From Opisthocomus hoazin (taxonomy: Eukaryota; Chordata; Aves; Opisthocomiformes; Opisthocomidae): a stretch of 64,000 bases of DNA. The notes beneath the pieces were generated by a model. The model saw nothing but the letters and a program-made list of their open reading frames with translations. It was not told where the DNA came from and ran no database searches. The translations under genes and the position numbers were made by a program. This document shows positions 1 to 12,140 of the stretch, piece by piece. Within the stretch, counting starts at the first letter, position 1. Every line of letters begins with the position of its first letter. The stretch is taken from positions 7,232,417-7,296,416 of the forward strand of contig NC_134415.1 of assembly GCF_030867145.1 (NCBI RefSeq). The letters are read 5' to 3'.

Positions 1-1261
1 AGAACGATGAGTACCTTTTCTAAAAAGAGCCTGCAAAACATCTAAATTCAGGCCACGCAGTCCTGGTTTAGGTTCTCCCCATCGGTTGCCACCACTCCCA
101 TGGCAGGCTTTGCTCCCTGGGTGATAACACTACCTGTCCCAGATTACAAGCCAGCTGTGCCAACGAGGACATACCTGAGCTTTTGCCCTGCATAAGTCCG
201 ATGCACTCCTGCTCTTGCTCAGCTCCAGACGTGCCAGGAGGACCCAAAGCAGCCAGCAAACCCGGCTTTCCTTACGCTTCTCCAAGACTGCTGTTGGCCT
301 TCGACAGGCTTTCATTATGTGGGTGGTGCAAGTTTGATTCAAAACTGAAAGGACACTGGCCTGAAAGTCATTTTTAGCAATCGTTTCAGTGGTACTTTCT
401 CATGATCTAGAGGAGGTGGGGTGGCAACAGAACAGCTCTTGAACAGCTTTTTTATGTCCTGTATTTTAACACATTAAATCTGGCATCTTTGGCAGCATAA
501 AGCAAGGCTTTAATTTTCTTGTACTGCATTTTACTGAGCTGTCTACTGGCAAAGGTTTACGTGGTCAGAATGATCTCCCTTCTGTTTCCACAGAACTCAC
601 AAGCTCTGTGAGAGAGCACCCGTAACAAAGACCCATCCATGATATTCACTCACTTTCAAGACTGCTCTGCTGAGCACATTTCCCCGCCTTCTCCAAATTA
701 TGCAAAATGTCAGCTTTCTTACACACAGCTCTGAATACCCAGCATTTCAGGAATTTGCCAAGTTTCTCACATTGCCTAATAAACACCTTTGTGGGCTCTA
801 TTTCATGCTTATTTGGACCAGACATCTATTATTAGCTTTCGCCAATTAGGCAGCTTGCAAGGTTAAAAGAACAAAAACACAACCAACCTCCTCCCTCAAA
901 ACAACCGGTGCATAGCTTGACTTGCTCTGTATTCACCCCACACATACTCACACTTCTTTTTTTCTTCCAAACAAACAACCACTTTAATGTGGAAATAATG
1001 TTTATTCAGATCTGTTCTAAGGTGCTATTTGTTAAACTATATTTGTAATTGCAAGGCTGTAAACAAATTAGAGGCTTTCTCATTCCTAAAATCCAGTCTT
1101 ACTGTGGGGAAGCCGCCAGTAAAGACAGTAATTTATTTTAGCAAACAGCACGTTCTGACTAGGCTGGAAAACAAAGCCTACTTGCTCTTAAAAATTAACT
1201 GCCTTTGAACTACCTCTCCCTAGCTTAAAGAGCTCAGGTTGAATCTCCCTTTTCCCACAGT

Positions 1262-1390
1262 GCCGGTCCGAGGTGGAGGAGACGCCTTGCAGCGACCGGA
1301 GCCACAGCCGCCATATTGCCGCTGCCGCAGGGCACCCTCTGCTCGGCCCCGCTCCCTGCCCGGGGCGGCACTCGCTGGGCCCATGCCACA
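1262..1390. promoter_or_regulatory. Small CpG-rich patch with a YY1-like site inside PCNX2 intron 5
   Basis: About 130 nt of GC- and CpG-rich sequence stand out from AT-rich intron. The plus strand reads GCCGCCATATTG at 1307-1318, which on the minus strand is CAATATGGCGGC, close to the YY1 consensus that often overlaps a start codon. The ATG in that motif (1314, minus) opens a 26-codon frame starting MAAVAPVAARRLLHLGPAL and stopping at 1234-1236. The N-terminus looks like a mitochondrial presequence. It may be an alternative promoter or exon, or a decayed 5' end of a retrocopy; none of these is proved. Confidence 0.35.
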
Positions 1391-2250
1391 AACGAGTGGA
1401 ACCGCTTAATTACACGTGTGTGCAGCTCAGCATCACCGCCCGACAGACCTACGGACTGAAGAAAATGGGAAAGTAGGAAATTCAGTTCAGGTCGCTGTAA
1501 GTAACAGGTCGGTTTGAGGGAAGAGCAGAATCCTCCTGTTTCCTCAGGATCCTGGATTCCAGGAAGAAGAATCGTGTTTGCCAGATCCAAAGCACAGTAA
1601 CTACACACAGACATTAATAAAGTTTTGGGTTTGGGGTGGTCTTTTTTGGTGGTCACTGTGGAATCTATGAGTTTGATTTATTCCCATCACCCGCTACTTT
1701 CTTTTCTGCAGCCTTCCCCCTTCGTGTTATCTGAGGGGACTTGTCTGAAAGCTCTTTCTCGATGAGCTACACTTTTTATTTAAACTTACCTCTGAAATTC
1801 TTATCGCTTCTCTTTTGCAGCTAAGACACATTGCACCGAAGCCAAATCACCGTGTGAACACTCCTTTTTACGGCTGAGAAGTAGCAACTATCACAACCTG
1901 CTCGCCACAACCCTCGTTTGCTGCGTGTGGCTGCACGGGGAGGTCACCCTCAGCCCGGGGACACACCGGGTTCGGCAGGGCATGGGCTGAGCCGGCACCA
2001 GAGAAAAGCAGTGTTTGCTCCACACACGTCTTGGGAAAGTAGGGAGTATGGGCTGGAGCCAGCTGGGCAGGCTGATAAACCCGACTGAGCGCAGCAGAAG
2101 CTGCTCTGCAGAACATGCAGCCTGGGAAGGCGGGAGAGGTGGGTAGGACAGACCAGGAGAGAGACCGGGAGGAGCAAAATCTGACTAGGGAACAGAAAGG
2201 AGGGCAAGGACGGGAGCAACGAGTGGAAGCAACAGCTTTAGGCAAGCTGA

Positions 2251-2823
2251 ATGTGGCCAGCAGGTCAAGGGAGGTTCTCCTTCCCCTCTACACTGCCCTA
2301 GTGAGGCCCCATCTGGAGCACTGTGTCCAGTTCTGGGCTCCCCAGTTCAAGAAAGATGAGGAGCTACTAGAGAGAGTCCAGCTGAGGACTACGAGGATAA
2401 TGAGGGACTGCAGCATCTCTCCTACGAGGAGAGGCTGAGGGAGCTGGGCTTGTTCAGCCTGGAGAACAGAAGGCTGAGAGGGGACTTAATAAATGCTTAT
2501 AAATATCTGAAGGGTGGGTGTCAGGAGGATGGGGCCAAACTCTTTTCAGTAGTGCCCAGCGACAGGACAAGGGGCAACAGGCACAAACTGAAGCAGAGGA
2601 AGTTCCAGCTGAACATGAGGAAGAACTTCTTCACTCTGAGGGTGACGGAGCCCTGGAACAGGCTGCCCAGGGAGGCTGTGGAGTCTCCTTCTCTGGAGAT
2701 ATTCAAGACCCACCTGGACGTGGTCCTGTGCAGCCTGCTCTGGGTGACCCTGCTTTGGCAGGGAGGTTGGACTAGATGACCCACAGAGGTCCCTTCCAAC
2801 TCCGAATATTCTGTGATTCTGTG
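2251..2823 (+). mobile_element. CR1 LINE, 5'-truncated (3' part of ORF2 and 3' end)
   Basis: The plus strand encodes broken pieces of the CR1 ORF2 C-terminus ([37 protein letters not shown], later [20 protein letters not shown]) interrupted by frame changes. It ends in the CR1 3' signature CCCTTCCAAC...ATTCTGTGATTCTGTG. Same 3'-end type as the copies at 12141, 12917, 22386, 24917 and 51776. It is dead: 5'-truncated and frameshifted. Confidence 0.93.
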
Positions 2824-2896
2824 AAAAGCAACAGTGTGGATTGCTACAAGGAACAGAGGGAAAGAGGAGAGAGTGGCAGTATGAAGTCTAGTTGAA

Positions 2897-2988
2897 GATG
2901 TCCCTGCTCACTGCAGGGGGGCTGGGCTGGATGGCCTCTGCAGGTCCCTTCCAACCCAAAGCATTCCATAGTTCTGTGATTCTGTGAT
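2897..2988 (+). mobile_element. CR1 3'-end fragment
   Basis: A short piece with the tail TGTCCCTGCTCACTGCAGGG, GGATGGCCTCTGCAGGTCCC and TTCCAACCC, ending in TTCTGTGATTCTGTG. Its 3' end is of the same type as the copy ending at 51602 and differs from the copy just upstream. Confidence 0.85.
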
Positions 2989-4586
2989 AAGAGGAAGGCA
3001 AATAAAGAGGTCACACAGGAGGGATGTAGTGTGGCTAAACCGCAAAGGGACGAACAGGGGAAGAGAAGACACAGAATCAGAAGTATAAAGTAGAAGGAAA
3101 AAAAGGACACAAGTGAAAGATGGGATGAGATGTGGGTCTAATGTAATTGATAGGACAGATAAGAGGAAAGGGAGTGAAAGGTAAACAGAATCTACAGGTA
3201 GATGACACATCAAGAAAATAAAACCCTATTTTTTTAAAACCGTAATTTCACAATTACTTTTAAAAAAAGCTGACAAACTTTGAAACCAGCTGTGCATTTT
3301 TCACATAATGGAAGATTCTTGCAAGAACGAGCCGGGAGAGCAGAGACTCCCTAGAGCCTGTCTATGGACAGGGAGACCACCATGAAACAGGAGCACCAAG
3401 CTACTCTGCCGAGCACCGTTCTTACCTTCCATGAGATCACATCCTCTCAGGCTGTCTTAGAATAGCTTATTATAGGATCTAAGGTAAACCAAATATTTTG
3501 GAGAGGGGGAAGATATGAGTTGTCTTATACCACTTTGGCCCAGATCTTCTAAATCAATTGTACGGATCACTTGGTGAGTACCTTGTGACGGCACCTGCCT
3601 TCACTGCACCGTATCTCACATCCTCACAACACAGGTCCTGCTAGCTTTACCTAGAGCTGCTACACTTCAGTGTTCCGAACAGAAAGGGGTCACAGAGTTA
3701 GGTGACAGCAACGCGAATGCTGATTAAAACCAGGTATTTCTATGTAAGAGCTATAAATTGGATTGCATGTAGGTTTTAAGACTAGCTGATTGAGATCTTT
3801 ATTTGTTTTAAATAAAAGCCCTTTCAATTAAATGGGAATTTGCATGGGAAGATACCATTTTTCATTTAAATACTGTTTTCATTGAAAACAACCACCAAAC
3901 TTTCCTCCTTAGAAGTTTTAAACAACTGAAAATCAAAATTCTTAACTATTGAGAACAAATACCTGATTTTTTTTCATTTTTTTTAAATTATAAACCAACC
4001 CACGACTGGGCAGGAAGTTTAGCAATATGTGTGTGCACGCACACGTTAGCTAGAAGTCATACCATCACCAGTGAGAATTCTTACAGTCAGTGAGTCCATA
4101 CAGTTTCTGTCAGTAACAGAAACAGGCAGTCATTGTCAGTTAAGTCGGTACAGTTTCTACACGCTTACGGGCACACACAGACAACTCTTCAATGTGCACC
4201 TGGAAAGATGGGCAAGGGCAGGTGTAATGCTGTAGCTATACATGTGCTTGTAAGATATTTTTGATATTCCAGCAATTCAGGCCTGCCACATGCATGCTAT
4301 TCTAGTTCATTATACTAGATACGTACCGGACACCTCCTGAGGTTAGCATTAGGTTTTCCAAAGGAAAATCTTTAAGAAAATAAAAATATTCAAAGAACTG
4401 CAGCTGACACTGTCACAGTTTCATTAAATCACATTGTCCCACCAAGCCCAGCCCTTTCCGGGACCTATTAGCAAAACCAGTTCTCCTCCATGAATTTGCC
4501 CTACCGCAGACCTCAGGCTAAGCTGCCATCAATAAGGTAACTAGTCACAACTTTATTCCAAGAGAGTTGTAAACCATGCATCATAC

Positions 4587-5864
4587 CTCCAACAAGCCCA
4601 TTGTCCTTGGTCGCCTCCATTTTGACAGCGGATTGACTAGATGCCTTCACCTTTGAGGTATTAATGGATTCCAGGAGGGATACAAACTCTAGAAAGTTAG
4701 ACTCGTTGGGCACCTGTCCTTCTTTAGCTTCTAGATCCGATTTAGAAGTCGGTAAGGTCTTTTCTTTGTCGGATACCTCCATGAAATTCTTACTCAAAAG
4801 CACATCTGTCCCGCTGTCTACGCTCAGCACCCGCATGTGCCTCTTTTCATGAGCAGTTCTACAGGACTGCGGGTCTAGGTTCTGCAGGTCTTCCTTAGAA
4901 GTTAAATCCACAGTCTGCGCACTTTCAGAAGCATTCCCCCGATTTGGATCTGAACAAGTGTTCGTTTCTAAAGGACTGTTTGCTGGGTTGCTGTGTTCTT
5001 TCACTGCATCACCCGACTCATAGCCAGAGCACTGGTTGGACGACAGCTCTGCCTTTAAATTTTCTGGAGTTCTTTCGCTTTCACTAACTTCTAGGCAAGC
5101 CTTACCTTTACTGTCGTCAGACAGATCAAAAGTGATAATGGGGATTCTGAGCTGTTCGTTAGTCTGCTCACTTGGCCAGCCTGCTGTAACTACTCCAGAC
5201 TCGAGGGCTAAGCTTGTTCCCTCAGTTCCCAGAGGCTTTAGATGGACAGAGCTCGCTAGGTCACTGAGGGTGGTGTTTGGTGTAGTACTCATTGTGATGA
5301 CAATTTTAATGGGCTCACAGAGCTGGTCTCCAGGAAGAGAGTTGTCCACAACTGCAACAGCAGTCTCACTGTCTGAGCAATCAAGGTCCTCATGGGTATT
5401 ACTAGCACTGCAAGAACTTTCCACGTGATCAGGATCTTTGGTTGCAATGGCATTGCACTGTGGGCAGTTACTGGTAAAGCCTGTCTGGGGTGATCCTTCT
5501 GGCAATTTCTCTCTTTTGTAGCTTTTAGGATTACTCAAATGGTCTGAGATAACTGAACTTTCACTGTCCCATGGCTCTGAAGAAAATCCAGTCCTTAAAA
5601 TATCACCTTGTGATGAAGAAATATTGGAGAAGTTTTTAGCTACCTCTCTGTCTTGGGATCCATGCTGTCCATATGGCTGCCCATTCCCTGCTTTTTCATT
5701 TCTTCCATTGCCAGAAAGTGTGTCCATAGCAGCCGGTTTTGTCACTATTGCTGATGTGGTGGCACCTGAAGCGGAGGCTGTAGAAACAGGTAATATATCT
5801 GCTTTGATACAAGGTGAGGTAGATGAAACTGGTGGTGCGGCCTGGTCTTCTAATACCGTAACAT
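4587..5864 (-). CDS. PCNX2: PCNX2 coding exon 5 (large exon, residues 172-597)
   Basis: A 1278-nt exon, open throughout, starts after a TTATTAG acceptor and encodes DVTVLEDQAAPPVSSTSP onward. It is a long hydrophilic, Ser/Thr/Asn-rich, probably disordered cytosolic region, typical of the large early exon in pecanex-like genes. Near its end are the blocks RVLSVDSGTD (about 516) and SKSDLEAKEG (about 545), continuing to FLEFVSLLESIN, which are shared among vertebrate pecanex paralogs and secure the identity. A CPQCNAIATKD segment adds a lone CxxC pair. It ends in phase 1 at G|GTATGA (donor 4581-4586). No later PCNX2 exon was recognised to its left. Confidence 0.94.
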
Positions 5865-6727
5865 CTAATAAAAAACATATGGGAGTTAGGTCTCTCAAAT
5901 ATGAACACTGTGCATTATTGCAGTATGATCTTTAGCTGGCAAAACCTGATCCAGAGCAAAGGAAGCACAGATGATGTACTTGATTAAAGCACTTCCTAAG
6001 CAAGGATCTTTTTTGTTAGCTACACGTAAAATAATCTAAAACTAAGCTAGAACCCTTCCAGGTCAAGACAGGTGTAGCAGCATGTCTATTTAATTCAAAC
6101 AGTCAAAATAGCTCAAGAAACAGCTAATACCAAAACTAAAATGTTTTACAGAATTATCTCCACTTAGGGAGATGAAAGAAAGAACTTGCCAGTGCAGTAG
6201 AACGTTGTTATATCTCTTTGTGCAATTCCTAAAAGGTCCCATAGGATATGCCAATCAACCTTAACAAAAAGGAGATAAACTGAAATATATTGAAACATCT
6301 CAAGCACTGGAACTGCAGGCAAAGCAAAGTGTGCTGGAGTATACTGTTGAGCTAAAGGTCAACAATCGCAACAGGAGTCTATAGTCAGATGTTTAAGGAC
6401 TTTAAGATGCCATCTGAGTGTTGGCTTCCTGGTTTAATGCTTTCCAGAGGCACAGAGCTTCCCAAGAACACGGAGGAAAGGGTCTTTCATCTCCCCGTGT
6501 CAATAATCAGGAGAGCTACCTGCAATCTCACTAAAAGGCTACATCCTAAACAGCTTGGCTGACAGCTGAGAAAGCTTAGAATTCCCTTGAGATTTTGTTC
6601 TCTCGAGCTTTTCCATTCACCTCCTAACATGAAGCACAACAGAACTTGCCATGGGGTCCACTGTGTCTTCTTTTTTTTGTGGCAAGCAAAACAAATGTTT
6701 AAAGGGATAATAAAGCCTTTAAGATAC
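5865..6727 (-). other. PCNX2: PCNX2 intron 4
   Basis: GT-AG intron of 863 nt in phase 1 between the 37-nt exon and the large exon. It is AT-rich and no repeat, RNA gene or conserved block was recognised. Confidence 0.85.
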
Positions 6728-6764
6728 CTCTGAGATCTTCAATAGTTTCCCGTGTTGGCAGCTC
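6728..6764 (-). CDS. PCNX2: PCNX2 coding exon 4 (37-nt microexon-like, residues 160-171)
   Basis: This very short exon encodes ELPTRETIEDLR plus the first base of the next codon. It has a good TTTTTAG acceptor and a G|GTATCT donor (6721-6727 on the plus strand). The ET(I/V)EDL motif resembles the matching segment of mammalian PCNX2 (recalled, not aligned here). Phase 0 in and phase 1 out agree exactly with exons 3 and 5. Being only 37 nt, it would be missed by ORF-length filters. Confidence 0.85.
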
Positions 6765-6816
6765 CTAAAAATAAAAACACACAAAATTAGCACAGGCATT
6801 TATTAAATTCTGTTGG

Positions 6817-6833
6817 AAAAAAAAAAAAAAAAA
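6817..6833 (+). repeat. A17 tract
   Basis: Uninterrupted adenine run in PCNX2 intron 3. No recognisable retrocopy precedes it. Confidence 0.95.
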
Positions 6834-7217
6834 TCTATCAATGCAATAGCTATCTAATCAAAGTTGAATTGCAGCATTGATAAGTTGCTGAACATCACTG
6901 AAATTAGGACACATACCTTGCACAAAATGCGAGGGGTGGGTGAGGGAGATGGTTATAGAACAGTCATGCTCCAAATTGCATCACTGCAATTGTGTGTGAT
7001 GTTTGGGGAAGGGAAAAAAAAAAAATCTAAGATTTTTTTTTAAAAACATTTTGCAGTGTCTAATCCAGGTTTTTTTTTTTTAATCATTCAGGGATACAAT
7101 GTGCTCATATGTTCCACTTTTCCAGCTATGTGTTTCCAAAGTACTAAAATGAAAAGTTTAGTCTCTGGTACTTAGTAACAATTTCTCAATGAAAAACTAG
7201 AGGACAGAGCCATTATA

Positions 7218-7720
7218 TTCTCACAGAATTGTTCAGATTGCAAGGAAACTCTGAAGGTCATTTAGGCCAAATCCCCTCGGGCGCACACACACACTCAAAG
7301 CAGGTACAGTTAGAGCAGGTTCCTCAGGACCATTGTCAGCAGAGCTTTGAATATCTCCAAAGACGGAGATATCACAACGTCTCTGGACAACTTCTTCCAG
7401 TATTTGACCACCCTCTCAGTAGGGAAAAAAAAACAAAACCAAAAACCACACTAAAACAAAACAAACCACAAAAAACCCCTTTAAATCTGATTGATCTAAT
7501 TGCAGTTTTCCACAGCTGCAAGTTGCAGACAGGCTCTTATCCTGTCACTGGGCACCTTCAAAAAGAGCATGCTCAATCTTCTCTATACCTTTCCATTGGA
7601 AGCTGAAGACAGCAGTAAGCTCTTCTTCCAGCCTTACACAGGCTAAAACATCCCATCTGCCTGTCCTCATACATCAGGTACCTCTTTCCTCAACCTCCTC
7701 GGTGGCCTCTGCTGCATTCT
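7218..7720 (-). mobile_element. Old, diverged CR1 copy
   Basis: In reverse orientation this keeps CR1-like landmarks: a CAGAATTG..AGATTG start, GAAGGTCATTTAGGCCAA, TTTGAATATCTCCAAAGACGG, CACTGGGCACC, and GGCCTCTGCTGCATTCTC. It is much more diverged than the other copies and interrupted by an A/C-rich insertion (7423-7480), so it is probably an ancient insertion. Borders are approximate. Confidence 0.65.
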
Positions 7721-9054
7721 CATCAGCAAGGCAATGTCTATGGGAACTCACTGGGGAGCTTGAAACTAAACAATTCTCCAGAGGAATACTTCAGGTGTCT
7801 AAATTCAACAGCCTACGTGCATAACTAGAAAAAAACTTATTGGGAAAAATAATTGTGGCTCTCTTCCGGCTGACAGGCACCAAAACCAAGAGGAAATAAC
7901 AATTACCGCCTAAAATTTCAGGGTGGTATCCTGGCAGCAAGAACAGGAGACTAGGTTTGACAAGACTCAACCTGCAGGAAGTAGGAGACTTGGACAAGAT
8001 CCCAAGAAGGAATGGGTTTGCAGAATGGACAAACACCAGAATACTGGGGACTAGAACAGAAACAAGGTGAAAAATATTTTGCCTCATAAAAGAAAACTAT
8101 TCATGTCTGTGAATCATACAGATGCTACAAAAAAGGTAAAAACACTCCAGGAAATGAGGAATAGTTCTAATTCAGACCAAGGATTTGAACAGCTTGCAGT
8201 AAATAGGGACAGGGGGTGGGGTCGGAGGGATATGAAGACAGAACAAAGTATCAAATAGCTACTTATTCAGAGATCACTAACCATCCTCTGCACTGACTGA
8301 GGCAGGAGCCCTGTAGAAAAAATAGCATGGGATCACACAATTAAAGATTTTAATCACAGTATACATGGGGAGTAACTTAAGATTACACAGACAGCGTTCA
8401 TTCTATTTCTTAATTTTTCGACACTTAACTCTTCAACCTTCTCACAGGTATTTCCTATTTTTCTTTAATAACAACATCTACATACATGCCCTTCATCACT
8501 TCATACACTATTGATTTAGAAAGCATGGCCAATGGCATGGAACGCGCATACATGTATTTTTAACCTTATGCAGATATCTCCTAGATTTAAATAATGGCTT
8601 TACGCTTTGTTTAAATACTGAAGAGACACGTTGCGTCCATTTTATAAGCATAAGCCTAGTTACACCAAACCAAATTATTGATGCTCCAGGAGTGGATCCC
8701 TTCTGAGGCAATGAGAGGCTGCTCTGACTGCACTAGCCTCTCCCTTCTCTCAAAGCAGCCATGAAATCTAGTTGCTCCTGGCAAGATTCACAAAGGCCAT
8801 TTGGTATCTACAGAGCAGAAAGAACCCTCCTAAGAAGTGCAGAATTATGTATACCAGCTTCAACTTTGCAAACCCAAACCTTTAGGAGAAGGCTGACCGA
8901 CAGCAGTGGTATACCAGTAGATCCATGGAATGACCATTCCTCCTCAGGGCAGACCTACGCTTCAAGCGATCAGTACTGGGCAATGCAAAACTCCGTGGGG
9001 TAAGCCGTGCACTGCATGAAGAGAAGTCACTAGTACAGAAAACCGCATACTAAC

Positions 9055-9172
9055 CACTACTCCAGGTGAGTTCTGTGAGTGCAGAGCCTGTACCCTGGAA
9101 CTGTCATGAACTGTTTGGGTAGAGACGTTATGGTTGGTCTCACCGATGACACTGTTGTCCCCAGTGTTATTG
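9055..9172 (-). CDS. PCNX2: PCNX2 coding exon 3 (about residues 120-159)
   Basis: A TTTTCAG acceptor is followed by an exon completing a serine codon and encoding NNTGDNSVIGETNHNVSTQT and then VHDSSRVQALHSQNSPGVV. It is hydrophilic and Ser/Asn/Thr-rich, as expected for the poorly conserved linker after the pecanex N-terminal membrane segments. It is 118 nt and ends in phase 0 at a GTTAGT donor (9049-9054). The phase matches exon 2 on one side and exon 4 on the other. The identification rests mainly on position, phase and splice sites, since this part of the protein is weakly conserved. Confidence 0.75.
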
Positions 9173-11746
9173 CTGAAAAGGAAGTAAAGAAAAATAAAGC
9201 AATGCTTCTTACCACAGAGGATCACAGCGAGTTTTGGGAGGAAGCTGAGGAGTAACAACAGGATAGGACGAAGCAGCACAGCACAATGAAGTGACAGCAC
9301 GTTTTTCCCCTCCAACGCTAAAAGCACAGGGCTGAAATATACTGTAACCTCTTTTTGCACTTCCTTCCTCTCCAAGACAACTTGTTAAAAACAAATAAAT
9401 AAAAAACCCTCAATAGAAAATTACATTGGTGTCTTCAGAAGCAGAGCATTGCTATGAGAAACACAATGATATCTCTTCAAACTCCCTATGTCTATATAAT
9501 GTTATTTAGCCTGCCTGGCAGGCACACGGATTTATCGGCACAAAAGGCTGTTTGGGGCTTCTCATTAGACATGTAACAATCAAACACTACTCCCGTCACA
9601 ATTTTTGCTTTTTATGTCTTTTGACTTGTGTACCTACTGCTTACCTAACTGCCAGTTTACTTACAAACCTCCCATCAAACAACTATTTGAAATGCAACAC
9701 ATAATGTGTATTAATATAATCATTAGACCACACAATCAAAGTTGTTCCTATGGTTTTAGCCATGGCAAACATATATCCATTACTAATTTCTTCTGTTATA
9801 GGCAACTTGTTGTCACTTCCTTTGTGGATGCATTCAACTAGCCACTAACTCTTTTTACACATATTTTCTACTAGCTTTTCTATGGATATAAGCAAGTATT
9901 TTTGAACAAGGTTTACTAATGAGAACCAACACGTTCTCCTTCTTGGGTATAATGAAACAAATATTCAGTTTTAAAAAAAAAATCAACACTACAGTGAAAT
10001 GCCAAAAAATGGGGGTTTAGGGTTTTTGTTTGTGAAGTTGTTTTTTTCCCAAAAAGTTATTTTTAAAACCCTACAACTGTATAAAAGCTATAAAATTATT
10101 TACCCGGGGGTCTCGGTCACCTTTCCACAATTTTTTTTTTCTTCAAAATTTGTTCAACCTACCTGCCAACTACCAGGGCCTGTTTAAAAACTTCTGTCGT
10201 CCATCTAGTCAAAATACTTTATCTTCTGATCAAGTACTAAATAATGGACTGTTGCACCTAGGACCTCCTAGGAGTAGCAGTTAATGTGATTTAACACACA
10301 AGTTTTAAGTGATTCTACCTCTACTTCTTAGCCAAAACAAAGGCAGGATAAGGGAAGGGTGCGTTCATTTCATTTGCCAGTGAACAGGAAAACACTGAGG
10401 TTCTGTGTGAATTTCAAGCAGCCTAGAACAACTGATGAGCCTCTTAAATTACTGTATCAGACATCTGTAAATAGGAAACAGCTTTGTGGGCAGGTGAGAA
10501 CTAAGGAGGAACAGAGCCTGAAAGGCATCCCCCAATCTCAAATGAAAACCTTGTATGGTTAGTGACACACGTACGAGGCACTTCTCAGAAGAGTCTCGAT
10601 GCAGGCAGACCTTGACACTCCCAGCGCTGTCACTGCCAGGAGCGTGGCACAGATGTGCACGTGTAAAGACACAGAAGAGCAGCAGCAGAGGTACACAAAC
10701 AATCGTGATACTACTTGGCTTGCACAGAGCTAGCAGTAGCGACTGCAAATGCACCAAAAAATACCCAAAGCAAGTTCTTTCATACAGAGCTCTCTGTTGA
10801 AGCTTGACTGGTAGTTGCAACAAACCTACTCGGTTCAAGCTTTGTTCGGACACTTCCATGCTGCTGTCACTACTGGATGTACCTCGTTTCAGCATATTTC
10901 ACTTGGGAACATTGGAAGCCGCTTGCCAGCCTCATTTGTATGACTCAGGCTTGCAAAACCAGCAAGAGAGGTCTCCATTTATTTTGCAAAGTTTACAGTG
11001 GAATATTCTACACATACACAAATCTGGCAGAAGTCAGTATAGTCTTCAGCCCAATACTAATTTTACCTTTAATACCATCTCAACCGGGAAGCAGCCTGAT
11101 TGATAGATTGTTTATTTACAGCAGAGACATAGTACTTGGCTTTTCAGAAGAGAGGCTGCAAATACCTTCCAAATGTCCCTGAGAAATCAAAGCGGTTCTA
11201 GCTTTCCTCACGAACAGGACCACAGAAGCATCAGAGGCAGTCACAATAAAACACACAGGGGGAAAGCAACTCGTGCATCTCGGTTTGATCTGAGGGGAAA
11301 GTTACTATCAGCACAGAGAGGCAACATGAGCTCAGGCTCTCAAAACTGTGATATTAAAGCGTTTTCTTTGCTGCTTCCTCTCCTCTTCCCAGCAGGCAAG
11401 CACAGCAGGAAGAGGAAAGAGCAAGTACTGAAGGCTTCCCCAGAAAACTTCTCCCAGGTTTTCTCCAGGATCTTTTAGCACCTCCGAGACAGTTTCCTTC
11501 CTCCTGCCGCCTCCTGCCTTCACCGTGCCCGGCTGCTGCCTCGCCCTCTGAATCAGGGGCGGCTCTGCCTGCTTCACCACCGCAGCCGCTGAAAATAAAA
11601 CCACTAAGCAGGTTTTTAAAAGTGCCATTCCTCACACAACTGTAAGGAGTTTCCCTACAGTCAAGAGGCGTTTCTGCTATGCAGGACCATGGTGCAAACT
11701 CGTCCATTTTACAGAATGTACCAGCGATGTGCAATGAAAACCTCAC
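9173..11746 (-). other. PCNX2: PCNX2 intron 2
   Basis: A 2.57-kb phase-2 intron, mostly AT-rich. Around 11480-11590 is a more GC-rich patch with an acceptor-like and a donor-like site, but its phase does not fit the neighbouring exons. No mobile element was recognised. Confidence 0.8.
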
Positions 11747-11952
11747 CTACGGTTTGAGGGCTGAACTGTGTTTCCTCTTGGGACCTCCATATCTTCATAC
11801 TGCCTTCCATTTTTTCTTGAGATCTTTTGTTGAATTACTTCGCCTTTGTCAAACATAAGGTGCAGACGGTAACTGACCACCTTTATTACTGTGAAGAACA
11901 CCGTCACCAAGCTGCAGTACACAAAAACTGTTACTGCATTTGCTGGAAAAGC
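11747..11952 (-). CDS. PCNX2: PCNX2 coding exon 2 (residues 52-119, codon 120 split)
   Basis: The exon begins after a CTGTAG acceptor and encodes AFPANAVTVFVYCSLVTVFF followed by TVIKVVSYRLHLMFDKGEVI. This is the second half of the N-terminal membrane region and the conserved SYRLH..DKGEV segment of pecanex proteins, which leads into a hydrophilic cytosolic linker. It is 206 nt and ends in phase 2 at an AG|GTGAGG donor (11741-11746 on the plus strand). The junction codon AG+C gives serine with exon 3. The linker after QQK diverges quickly in this family, so the exact 3' border rests on splice consensus and phase rather than on conservation. Confidence 0.92.
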
Positions 11953-12140
11953 CTACAGAAAGAAAAAATAAAGACATCATCATAACAGTTTGTTCTGAGG
12001 ATAAAGTAATCTCCAAATTCTTTATTCCTTATTGTCTATTCTTTATACCTCTACTGAGTTTTGCAACCACAAGTAGTGCATCTTCATATGCTACACCTGA
12101 GTTCTGCTCTCAGAAAAGGTCTAAGGATTTGTCCAAATTT

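Larger units (their letters stand above)
1..4586 (-). other. PCNX2: PCNX2 intron 5 (incomplete)
   Basis: Sequence downstream of exon 5 with no further pecanex exon recognised. It contains a small CpG-rich patch (about 1262-1390), CR1 fragments at 2251-2823 and 2897-2988, and a short cluster of imperfect repeats at 4087-4160. Confidence 0.7.
6765..9054 (-). other. PCNX2: PCNX2 intron 3
   Basis: A 2.29-kb phase-0 intron. It contains a 17-A tract (6817-6833), further A/T runs near 7013-7081, and an old minus-oriented CR1 copy from about 7218 to 7720. The plus-strand frame 8761-9003 next to exon 3 resembles no known protein. Confidence 0.8.

Noticed and set aside
11482..11588. GC-rich stretch in PCNX2 intron 2 with an acceptor-like TTTTCAG and a donor-like GAG|GTGCTA on the minus strand
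   Set aside because: Joined to exon 2 it reads open, but at 107 nt it would leave the wrong phase for exon 3, and its residues show no pecanex similarity.
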